This document shows positions 28,882-36,936 of a stretch of DNA of 64,000 bases, in pieces (the first letter of the stretch is position 1; each line of letters opens with the position of its first letter). The stretch comes from Bryobacterales bacterium. Lineage in GTDB: Bacteria > Acidobacteriota > Terriglobia > Bryobacterales > Bryobacteraceae. The notes under the pieces are model-generated. The model saw only the letters and a list, made by a program, of their open reading frames with translations. It did no database searches and had not been told where the DNA came from. A program made the position numbers and the translations under genes. The stretch covers positions 1-64,000 of the forward strand of contig JAEUQC010000010.1 in the NCBI GenBank assembly GCA_016789905.1, written 5' to 3'.

Positions 28882-30759
28882 TCAACCGCCGCGCATTGGA
28901 TTCAGTGCGCGGCTCAAACCGTCGGTCAACTGTTTCTCAGTAAGTTGCCCGGTCTTATCCAGGTTCCAAGTCGCGAACCAGTTGGCGAACCCGGCACGGA
29001 ACTCTTCCAGGCTCAGCGAGCCGTTCTTGTCGGTATCGAACTGGTCGAGCAGCGGACGGTCCATGCCTGGTCCGCGGCCTGGCATGCCTCCACCTATCGG
29101 GCCGCCACCCATCCCGCGGACAATCCCCTGCGATCTTCCGGCCAACTGATCGGCCACCGATTGCGCGCGGGGCCCGACAAACGCCTTGATGGGTTTGACG
29201 GGCGCACCGAAACCGCCGCCGCCCATTCGCGGGCCGCCGGGGCCGGGAGGCGGACCGAAGCCCATCGGCGCGGGCGATACCGGCTCGCCGGCCACCACTT
29301 TGTCGAACCGCGCCGCCATATCGGCCGATTCCTCCGCCACAGCCGGCCGCAACGCCTTGGCCAGCGTGTCCACCTGCTCCACAAAGCGCGCGGGGATGAA
29401 CAGCTTCCCTTGGAATTCGGCCATTCGGGCCAGATATTCTTGCTTGAACTCCGGCAAGCCGTACAAGCGCTCCAGGAATTTTATCTGCCCTTGCCATGGC
29501 TGCATGATGCTCAACTGCTCGCGCTGCTCTTGCGTACCGGCCATCATGAACTGTCCAAACGAATGGTCCAGATCCCAAGGAAGCAGTTCCATCTTGTTCG
29601 TCTTCGCGTTCAGATGAACGTAATAGTTTTGCCCCATGCCGAGAATGGAATCGAGAGTGGAAAGCCAGGTTGTGACAGCCATGTAGCGGGCCATTTGCGC
29701 CACGTCCAGGAAGTCTGCGGCCTGGGCGCGAAACTCTTCGTCCGATCCATTGGTCAGCAGCCGGGCGAAGTCGATCACGCGTTTCCTTTGCGCCGCGGTG
29801 GGTGAACCTTTCGGATCGTATGGCTGCTCATAGGGCTCCCAGTTGTCGCCCATGTAGCCAAAGATATCCCGAGTGGCGGGTTTTAGAAACAGCCCGTCCT
29901 TGTTATTGTAGTTCGCCTGGGCAAAGTTCGCGTCCACCTCCTCCACTACCGAATACAGGCCGAAGTACTTTTTCTCAAATTTGCCCGGCACACTGACAAA
30001 CACGCGGGCGTAAGCCGTGCGAGGCGCCACCACGCCGGCGTCGCGGTACAACCGGTACGACAGCACCTCGTTCATCATGCTGGCGTCCGTCACGCCGCTG
30101 TGCAGATTCAGCTTGGTGACGCCGGCCAGCTTCTGGCCCTTCACGTATTCGTTCAGATCCACCTTGAACGACTTCTTGTCCCGCCCCCTGGACTGCATGT
30201 ACGTGCCGTTCCCTTTGTAACGAACCGCAACATCGCTGAACGTCCGGCCTTCGAAGTCCATTGTCGCGTGGACGTTTTCGAACTCGATTCCCATCATGCC
30301 CGAGAGCCCGTTGCGCTTTCCCTTCGGGGCCACAAGGCCATTCGGCCCGCCCGGGCCCGGCCCGCGCATCATGGGCCCCATGGCCCCTGCAAACCAGCTC
30401 GCCGTTCCCGCGCGCAACTCGTCAGGGCCCAATGCACCGGTTTTCTTGGAGTCCCATTTGGTGAACCAGCCATCCGCCAGCGCGGAGAACTCCGCCGCCG
30501 ATAGCTGCTTGTCTCCATTCCCGTCGCCCTTCATGAACGCACCCGCCAACAGGTTGCCGATGCCAAAGGCGCCAGGCCCGCGCATGCCCATCATCGGCAT
30601 GCCTCCGCCCTTGGGCTCGATCGCCGCCCATTGGTCCGCCTTGAACTGGAGATGGATCGACCATACCTTTCCGGTCTGGAACAGATCCGCCGCCTTTTCC
30701 GGGGGCGCCGCGCCGAGGGCGCCGGCGAACAGCAACGCGATCACATGGGACGTTTTCAT
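28882..30759 (-). CDS. CotH-family protein with four EF-hand-like calcium motifs
   Basis: 625 aa from the ATG at 30759; the 103 longer codons overlap a divergent gene and look non-coding. A signal peptide (KTSHVIALLFAGALGA) is followed by a first EF pair (DGNGDKQLSAAEF at 79-91 and DSKKTGALGPDEL at 103-115). The CotH domain covers about 160-405, with RYKGNGTYMQSRGRDKKSFK and the catalytic-type WDLDHSFGQF (395-404). A Gly/Pro/Met-rich linker and a second EF pair (DTDKNGSLSLEEF near 575 and DKTGQLTEKQL near 601) end the chain. CotH is an atypical secreted protein kinase family in spore formers. Its role here is unknown. Confidence 0.88.
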   Translation of the reverse strand: MKTSHVIALLFAGALGAAPPEKAADLFQTGKVWSIHLQFKADQWAAIEPKGGGMPMMGMRGPGAFGIGNLLAGAFMKGDGNGDKQLSAAEFSALADGWFTKWDSKKTGALGPDELRAGTASWFAGAMGPMMRGPGPGGPNGLVAPKGKRNGLSGMMGIEFENVHATMDFEGRTFSDVAVRYKGNGTYMQSRGRDKKSFKVDLNEYVKGQKLAGVTKLNLHSGVTDASMMNEVLSYRLYRDAGVVAPRTAYARVFVSVPGKFEKKYFGLYSVVEEVDANFAQANYNNKDGLFLKPATRDIFGYMGDNWEPYEQPYDPKGSPTAAQRKRVIDFARLLTNGSDEEFRAQAADFLDVAQMARYMAVTTWLSTLDSILGMGQNYYVHLNAKTNKMELLPWDLDHSFGQFMMAGTQEQREQLSIMQPWQGQIKFLERLYGLPEFKQEYLARMAEFQGKLFIPARFVEQVDTLAKALRPAVAEESADMAARFDKVVAGEPVSPAPMGFGPPPGPGGPRMGGGGFGAPVKPIKAFVGPRAQSVADQLAGRSQGIVRGMGGGPIGGGMPGRGPGMDRPLLDQFDTDKNGSLSLEEFRAGFANWFATWNLDKTGQLTEKQLTDGLSRALNPMRGG

Positions 30760-30790
30760 AGCCGCCCCATTGTCGCAAAATGGTAGACCG

Positions 30791-31513
30791 ATGCGCCTAC
30801 ACCTTCCACTGTTGCTTCTCGCACTTCCCGCGCCGGGCAAGATCCTGTTCCAGGCCGGCTTTGAAACGGGAGACCTTACCGAATGGCTTTCCACCGGAAC
30901 GCGCGGGCAGAACACGACGCCGCGCAATGTGCAGGTGCAGAAGACGGTCGTGCGCGAAGGAGAATACGCCGCCAAGCTCACCATCCATGGAGATGACCGC
31001 TTCAACGCGCAACAGCTTCGCGTCCAACTGGGCGGCCCGCGCGTGACCGTTACGGAGGGCGCTGACACCTACATGTCGTTCTACCTCTACATGGCGGAGC
31101 CGCCGCGGGACCGCGACAACTTTTTCTACTGGGAGGGCAATCCCCCGCCCCGGTATAACAACGTCATGACGTGGTGGGTGGAGCCCAAGGAGGGCGGCGG
31201 AACACTCATCAAATACGGCACCGGCAACCTGGGCCGCAATGGGGTTGAATGGCAGGCCGATTTTTCCACGGGACAGTGGCACCATCTGGCCATGCATATC
31301 CACTGGTCGGAGGATCCGGCAAAAGGCAATACAAGGCTCTGGTTCGACGGCGCGATGGTACTGGACAGGAAGTTGAAAACCAAAGGCGCCGAGGCGGTAT
31401 ACTTCTGCCAGCCGGGCATCCATCGCAGCCCGCACCGGGCCTCGGTGGACTCGATCTATTTCGACAGTTTCGTGCTCGCCGATACGCTGGAAGAAGTGCT
31501 GCCTAGGAAATAG
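30791..31513 (+). CDS. Secreted polysaccharide-lyase-like, concanavalin-fold protein
   Basis: 240 aa from the ATG at 30791. The signal is MRLHLPLLLLALPAPG. The mature part opens FQAGFETGDLTEWLSTGT and contains QWHHLAMHIHWSED and VDSIYFDSFVLAD, a jelly-roll beta-sandwich pattern seen in polysaccharide lyase (PL14/PL20-like) and heparin-lyase-like families. Catalytic residues cannot be fixed. It starts 31 bases from the divergent CotH gene, so the two may share a control region. Its last 11 bases overlap the end of the convergent DUF1552 gene. Confidence 0.6.
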   Translation: MRLHLPLLLLALPAPGKILFQAGFETGDLTEWLSTGTRGQNTTPRNVQVQKTVVREGEYAAKLTIHGDDRFNAQQLRVQLGGPRVTVTEGADTYMSFYLYMAEPPRDRDNFFYWEGNPPPRYNNVMTWWVEPKEGGGTLIKYGTGNLGRNGVEWQADFSTGQWHHLAMHIHWSEDPAKGNTRLWFDGAMVLDRKLKTKGAEAVYFCQPGIHRSPHRASVDSIYFDSFVLADTLEEVLPRK

Positions 31514-32795
31514 CCACGCGCCCGGTGCTGCTGGCGAATGCTTCGCCCTCCACGCCCATGCGCTGCATCATGGTGACGAAGAGGTTGCAGAGCGGGGTGT
31601 TGTTGTCACGCTTGAACACCATGTGGCGCCCGTGCTGGAAGCCGCCGCCGGCAAGCAGAATCGGCAGATTCGTGTTGTCGTGCATGTTTGCGTCGCCCAT
31701 GTTGCTGCCGTACAAGACCATGGTGCGATCCAGGAGGCGCGCGCCTTGCTCCCGCTTGGCGGCCAGGCTCCCCCACAGCTTGCGCAACAGCTTCATCTGC
31801 TGGCGGTCCACTTCCTGCAACTGTTTCACTTTCGCTTCCGCCTGCCCGTGGTGAGATAGCCCGTGGTAGCTTTCCGTGGAGGTCTGCTGTTCGTTTAGCT
31901 TGAACACAGGGGTGACGAAGGCGTCGGTCATCAGGGTCACGATGCGGGTGGAATCGCTTTCCAACGCCAATTGGGCGGTGGCCAACATGAGGTCGAACTT
32001 TTCAAAGAACAGTTTCTTGTCCTGAATGTCGGCCGGCGCCGGCTGTGGCGGCACTGGTTTGGGACGGGTCTCCCAGGCCCGCGCGGTTTGCAGCCGTTCC
32101 TCCACTTCGCGTACTGAGGTCATGTATTGCTCCAACCGCGCCTTATCCGAGCTGGCCAGGTTGCCGCTGAACCGTTTGGTTTCGTCGAGCAGCGTATCGA
32201 GAATGCTGCCACGGCTTTCCAGCTTGCGCAGTTGGCGCTCCACGGATTCTTTGTCGCCTTGGACGAACATCCGTTCGTACAGTTTGGGGGCGCTATCCTC
32301 GGCGGGCAGCAGGACACCGTCGCGTGTCCAGGAGAGGCTACGATTGCCCTTGTCGATATTGACGCCGAGATTCAACGCGCCGAAGCGCGTCACTTGCCCC
32401 AGCTTTTCACTCACAAACTGATCGAAGGAAATTGAGTTCCGGAAGCCGCTCTTGAACGCCCCGCGGGCGGCCGTCAGGAAGCAGTTGTCAGTGCTGTGTC
32501 CGCCGCTTACGCCGGGGTGGGAGAGGCCGCTGAAAACGGTGAAATCATGGCGGCAATCGGCGAGTTCCGACAGGTATGGGGAGAGCTGATAATCCCGGCC
32601 CTCGCCCGAAGGAAAGAAGTATTTCGGCAGCACGCCCAGGTTGTTGGCAATCAGCAGCATTCGCATGGGCGGCGCGGGCGCGGCGGCGAACGCCGGGGTC
32701 ATGCACTCAAGCAACGGCAGGCCGAGCGTTACGCCCGCGCCCCGCAACAGGGCGCGACGGGCCAGGGGCTTTCCAGCAATGTGCGGAGCTTTCAT
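31503..32795 (-). CDS. DUF1552 domain-containing Tat-exported protein
   Basis: 430 aa. The leader ARRALLRGAGVTLGLPLLE has twin arginines and a hydrophobic core, consistent with Tat export. The mature part matches DUF1552: RMLLIANNLGVLPKYFFP, then FSGLSHPGVSGGHSTDNC and MVLYGSNMGDANMHDNTNLP. The family is related to the alkaline-phosphatase-like DUF1501 group and has no established activity. It almost always follows a DUF1592-type cytochrome-like gene, as it does here with 3 bases between the two, which implies a shared function. Confidence 0.9.
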   Translation of the reverse strand: MKAPHIAGKPLARRALLRGAGVTLGLPLLECMTPAFAAAPAPPMRMLLIANNLGVLPKYFFPSGEGRDYQLSPYLSELADCRHDFTVFSGLSHPGVSGGHSTDNCFLTAARGAFKSGFRNSISFDQFVSEKLGQVTRFGALNLGVNIDKGNRSLSWTRDGVLLPAEDSAPKLYERMFVQGDKESVERQLRKLESRGSILDTLLDETKRFSGNLASSDKARLEQYMTSVREVEERLQTARAWETRPKPVPPQPAPADIQDKKLFFEKFDLMLATAQLALESDSTRIVTLMTDAFVTPVFKLNEQQTSTESYHGLSHHGQAEAKVKQLQEVDRQQMKLLRKLWGSLAAKREQGARLLDRTMVLYGSNMGDANMHDNTNLPILLAGGGFQHGRHMVFKRDNNTPLCNLFVTMMQRMGVEGEAFASSTGRVAIS

Positions 32796-32798
32796 TTC

Positions 32799-35279
32799 TC
32801 ACTGCCCTCCCAGGAAGATCTTACTGCGAATCAAGGCATGGAACAGGTCACGCGTCCGGAACCCGTCCTTTGCGCATGCGTCCAACATGGCCTCAATCTC
32901 CAGGCGATCGGAAAAACGAACCGGGGTCCCGGTGGAATAGACCGTCAACTGCCGGAGCAGATTGCGCGCCAGTTTGCGCGGATCGGAGGCGAAAATGGAC
33001 TTCAATTCGCGGACATTCTGGAACCGCCGCCCATCGGAGAGGACGCCGCTAGCGTCCACAGCGCCGGCGTTGGTGTAGGCGAAATCGTGCCCGGTATGGT
33101 CAATCCCGCTGACACGCTCGCCTTCGGTGAGCCCGCGGTAGCGAGTGCGCCAACGGCCGGCCACGTCGAAGTTTTCCAGCGCCAAGCCAACGGGATCGAA
33201 CTTCACATGGCATGACGCGCACACCGCCGATTTCGTATGCGCGGCCAGTTGCTCGCGGATGGTCTTCGCTCCGCGAATATCGGGTTCAACGGCGGGAACG
33301 CCTGGAGGAGGGGGCGGCGGCGGCTCGCCCAGAATTCGATCGGTAATCCACGCACCGCGCAGCACCGGCGAGGTGGAGGTGCCGTTCGCGGTAACCTTCA
33401 GAATTGCAGCCTGCGTCAATAGGCCGCCGAGCGGACTCTCCTTGCCCAGCGCGACGCGCCGCAAGTTGGCGCCCTCCATTGCGGGCAATCCGTAGTGCCG
33501 GGCCAGGCGTTCATTGGCGTAAACGTAGTCGCAGTCCACCAGTTGGCGCACGGGCAGGTTCTCGCGAACGAGAGAGGTGAAGAAGGTTAACGTCTCCCGC
33601 TCCATAGAATCCACCAGATACTCGTCGAGTTGATATTCGGGATAGAGGCGTTTGTCCGGATCGTCCCGGCGCAGATGGCGCAGGTTCAGCCAATGGCCGG
33701 TGAAGCCGCGGGCAAAACGTTCGAAGGCCGGCGAATCGATAAGCCGGTCCGCCTCCCGGCGCAGAACGGCGGGCTGCCGCATCCGCTCCTCGCGAGCCAA
33801 GGCGAGCAGGCCGGCGTCGGGCCCGCCGTTCGTCAGAAAGTGCGACAGGCGGCTGGCAACGGCATAGTGGCCACCTGGTTCGCGCAGGTACAGGAACTCG
33901 TTCGAGCACAAGAACGCCTGGTAGCCGGCAAGCATGGATTCGGCAAACGTATCACCGCTGTCGAGGCGCGCATGAATCAACCGCTCAAACTTCCGCAGCG
34001 ACTCTTCGGGCACGGGAGCGCGGGCGGCGAGCACGGCGAACCGGCGCAGGAGGCGGCCCGCCTCCTGCCTGGCGTTCGCCGGCGCGGGCGCCACGCCGTA
34101 GTTGTCGAACAGAACGCGATGACTTTCCGGCGGCCATGATGCCGGCGCCAGCGGGCCCTCGAATTCAATCCATTGCACCGCCACTCCGGGCTGCCCGCCA
34201 GGAGGAAACGCCGGGTAGCGATAGCTGCCAGACTGCCCGGCGCGCGCGTCCACCTGCGGCACCGGAAGACCCAGCAGACCGTACTCCACGGTTTGTCCCG
34301 CGTTCAGTTGCACCGTCCGTTCATACACCTGTTGCCGCGGCGCAATTTCAATCACGCCGCCCACCAGCACGACATCTTCGGCGATGTCATGATTGGTGGG
34401 GCGCCGGCGGCGCAGCGTCATGGGCACGGCCTGTTTGGCATCGGAGACTTGAAAACCAGGGTGCTGCAGCACCGCTCGCGCAGCGAAACGAACCCGGTAC
34501 TGCCCGGTGTGGCTGGCGGCGTAGCCCTGCGGAAACGCACCGTATGGCCACCCCGGAGAACGGAAAAGCCCCATTTCGATTGTCTGGTCCGCCACCTGTT
34601 CCTTGGTCCACGGCGCCGCCCGCTCCCGCTCCACGTTGATGCCCTTGTTGTCCTTGATAAAGAACATGGACTCCCGTTCGCCCGTACTGCGCGACCCCGG
34701 GAACAGTTTTGTGCCGAAGACGCGAACTGTCCTTACGGGCGGGGGAGCCGGGGCGGTGGCCATGGCCTGCCGCAGCGCTGCTTCGGAGGCGTCCAAATAG
34801 GCCGTCAATTGCACGCGTGACATGTCGAGCGTGTCGCTCACTTTGTTGAAATGGTGCGCCTCCCGATCCTCCGGCAGCATGTCGCGAATGTCCAAGTGGG
34901 GGAGGCGCAGGACGTCGCGGAGGTTCTGTTCATATTCGTCGCGGTTGAGGCGCCGCAGCGGCCCGCGCCCATTGGCGGCAATATCGGCGAGTTCCGCTTT
35001 TCGTATCGCCGGGGCCAAGCTGGCCAACAGCGCCGCGCGCTCCGCCTTGCTGAAGGCCACACCCTTCGGCGGCATTTCGCCCTTTTCCACGCGATCGTAC
35101 ACGCGGATCCACTTTTCTCGCGTGGCCCTGTCGTCGAACGAATAGGGGAGCGCCGCCAGGTCCAACCCACCCTGGGCGGCGCGGCCCGCATGGCAGCCGA
35201 GACACGCCTTGGCAACCGGCGCGGCGGGCAGAAGGAAGCTCAACAGAATGGAGAAAACGGCACCGCGGAACAATCGCAC
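32799..35279 (-). CDS. DUF1592/DUF1588/DUF1585 protein with cytochrome c-type heme motif
   Basis: About 826 aa from a GTG at 35279 that follows GAGG by 10 bases; the frame stays open to 35351. A signal-like RGAVFSILLSFLLPAAP leads directly into a CLGCH heme-binding motif. The order then fits DUF1587 (RLNRDEYEQNLRDVL), DUF1595/DUF1592 (YLREPGGHYAVASRLSHFL) and DUF1588 (LRGAWITDRILG and a second CASCH motif, FDPVGLALENFD). DUF1585 ends it (LARNLLRQLTVYSTG and SKIFLGGQ). Such proteins are typical of Planctomycetes and Acidobacteria and are probably periplasmic redox proteins; the reaction is unknown. Confidence 0.88.
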   Translation of the reverse strand: MRLFRGAVFSILLSFLLPAAPVAKACLGCHAGRAAQGGLDLAALPYSFDDRATREKWIRVYDRVEKGEMPPKGVAFSKAERAALLASLAPAIRKAELADIAANGRGPLRRLNRDEYEQNLRDVLRLPHLDIRDMLPEDREAHHFNKVSDTLDMSRVQLTAYLDASEAALRQAMATAPAPPPVRTVRVFGTKLFPGSRSTGERESMFFIKDNKGINVERERAAPWTKEQVADQTIEMGLFRSPGWPYGAFPQGYAASHTGQYRVRFAARAVLQHPGFQVSDAKQAVPMTLRRRRPTNHDIAEDVVLVGGVIEIAPRQQVYERTVQLNAGQTVEYGLLGLPVPQVDARAGQSGSYRYPAFPPGGQPGVAVQWIEFEGPLAPASWPPESHRVLFDNYGVAPAPANARQEAGRLLRRFAVLAARAPVPEESLRKFERLIHARLDSGDTFAESMLAGYQAFLCSNEFLYLREPGGHYAVASRLSHFLTNGGPDAGLLALAREERMRQPAVLRREADRLIDSPAFERFARGFTGHWLNLRHLRRDDPDKRLYPEYQLDEYLVDSMERETLTFFTSLVRENLPVRQLVDCDYVYANERLARHYGLPAMEGANLRRVALGKESPLGGLLTQAAILKVTANGTSTSPVLRGAWITDRILGEPPPPPPPGVPAVEPDIRGAKTIREQLAAHTKSAVCASCHVKFDPVGLALENFDVAGRWRTRYRGLTEGERVSGIDHTGHDFAYTNAGAVDASGVLSDGRRFQNVRELKSIFASDPRKLARNLLRQLTVYSTGTPVRFSDRLEIEAMLDACAKDGFRTRDLFHALIRSKIFLGGQ

Positions 35280-35395
35280 GTCAGCCACACCTCGACAGGA
35301 AAACTGTTTTCTACAATATCCCGCGCGAGGCCCCCGTCGCCACCGCCGCAAGATTTCGATATGCTACCGGCCAAGGAAGGAAACGGTCTCAGCCC

Positions 35396-36790
35396 ATGAA
35401 GGAAGCCGCTAAATCCCGCCGGGATTTTCTCACTCGTACACCCGCCCGCGCCGCCAGCCTGAGCGCGCTTGCCGGCGTCGCACTGCCGCATGTCCACGCC
35501 GCCTCCACCGATACGGTGGAAATCGCCCTTGTCGGCGCGGGCGGCCGAGGCACGGGCGCCGCCGGGGACGCGCTATCGGTGGAGAACGGCCCCACCAAAC
35601 TGGTGGCCATCGCCGATGTCGTTCCCAAGAAAATGAGCGACAACTACGACCGGCTGAAGACGCGTTTCGGCGACAAAGTGGACGTGCCGCCGGATCGCCG
35701 CTTCCTGGGCTTTGAGGCGTATAAGCAGGCGATGGACGCGTTGAAACCCGGCGGCATTGTGATACTGGGCACGCCGCCGGCGTTCCGTTGGGTGCATTTT
35801 CAATATGCAATTGAGCGCGGCCTGCATGTGTTCATGGAGAAACCGGTGACCGTGGACGGGCCCACCACGAAGCGAATGATCGAGCTCGGGGAGCGCGCCA
35901 GCCAAAAGAACCTGAAGGTTGGCGTAGGGCTGATGGTTCGCCATTGCCGCGCGCGGCAGGAGTTGCTGGCGCGCATTCGCGATGGGCAGATTGGCGAGAT
36001 CGTCGCCATGCGCGGGTACCGCATGGGACAAGGCGGCGGCATTGCCCCGCCGAAGCCGGAGGGCATCAGCGAAGTGATGTACCAGCTCAGCCGGTTCCAC
36101 TCCTTTCTGTGGGCCAGCGGCGGGGTGTTCAGCGACTACTACATTCACCAGATCGACGAGTGCAGTTGGATGAAGGGTGCCTGGCCGGTGGAGGCGCACG
36201 GCATAGGCGGACGCCACTATCGCGGCGATTCGCTCGACCAGAACTTTGATACGTATTCGGTGCAATTCGTCTATCCGGACGGCTCTCGCCTGTACTTCGA
36301 TGGCCGGAATATGGCCGGCGCGCGGGATGAGTTCGCCTCGTACGCGCATGGTTCCAAAGGCTCCGCCGTCATTTCCACTCTGTCGCACGCGCCCGGGCTT
36401 ACACGCATCTACAAGGGCCAAAACATCCCGCGAGTGAATAACCGCAAGGAACTGCCGCTACCGGCGGATCCGAACCTGGTCTGGGCGTTCCCCCAGCCGG
36501 AGAAAAGCCCGTACCAGTGGGAGTGGGACGATTTGCTGGACGCGATTCGCAACGATAAGCCCTACAACGAAGTACGCCGCGGGGCTGAAGCGAGCCTGGT
36601 AACTTCAATGGGCCGAATGGCCGCCCATACCGGGCAAATCATTACTTTCGATCAGATGCTGAATTGCCCGCATGAATTTGCGCCCGGCGTGGACAAGCTG
36701 ACTCCGGACGGCCCTGCGCCGGTGCAGCTTGGCGCCAACGGAAAATATCCGGTGCCGGAGCCTGGCATCAAAAGGGACCGGGAGTACTAG
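35396..36790 (+). CDS. Gfo/Idh/MocA-family oxidoreductase, Tat-exported
   Basis: 464 aa. The leader KSRRDFLTRTPARAASLSAL is a twin-arginine signal. The NAD(P)-binding Rossmann part has ALVGAGGRGTG (44-54), and HVFMEKPV near residue 148 carries the conserved Lys of the family. The C-terminal alpha/beta domain follows. Substrates are usually sugars or cyclitols. Export of a nicotinamide enzyme implies folding with its cofactor in the cytoplasm, as for glucose-fructose oxidoreductase. It is divergent from the DUF1592 gene, with about 116 bases between the starts. Confidence 0.9.
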   Translation: MKEAAKSRRDFLTRTPARAASLSALAGVALPHVHAASTDTVEIALVGAGGRGTGAAGDALSVENGPTKLVAIADVVPKKMSDNYDRLKTRFGDKVDVPPDRRFLGFEAYKQAMDALKPGGIVILGTPPAFRWVHFQYAIERGLHVFMEKPVTVDGPTTKRMIELGERASQKNLKVGVGLMVRHCRARQELLARIRDGQIGEIVAMRGYRMGQGGGIAPPKPEGISEVMYQLSRFHSFLWASGGVFSDYYIHQIDECSWMKGAWPVEAHGIGGRHYRGDSLDQNFDTYSVQFVYPDGSRLYFDGRNMAGARDEFASYAHGSKGSAVISTLSHAPGLTRIYKGQNIPRVNNRKELPLPADPNLVWAFPQPEKSPYQWEWDDLLDAIRNDKPYNEVRRGAEASLVTSMGRMAAHTGQIITFDQMLNCPHEFAPGVDKLTPDGPAPVQLGANGKYPVPEPGIKRDREY

Positions 36791-36810
36791 ATACTGCGCC
36801 ATTAAAAAAC

Positions 36811-36840
36811 TTGACGTACCCACCTGACTTTCGTCATAGT
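36811..36840 (+). promoter_or_regulatory. Possible promoter for the dockerin-propeller gene
   Basis: TTGACG (36811-36816) and CATAGT (36835-36840) are separated by 18 bases, about 95 bases before the ATG at 36937. The upstream bases are an A-rich run. This is a fair but not strong match. Confidence 0.4.
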
Positions 36841-36936
36841 ACCAACACATAGTTGGCTCCCGGTCCGGCTTCGTTCGGCCACGTTATTCCGTATATTGCG
36901 CGGGCCTGGGAAATCGAAACAACACCTAGGTACCAA

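Noticed and set aside
36817..36936. Possible riboswitch in the leader of the dockerin-propeller gene
   Set aside because: No known riboswitch consensus or stable conserved stem could be recognised by eye.
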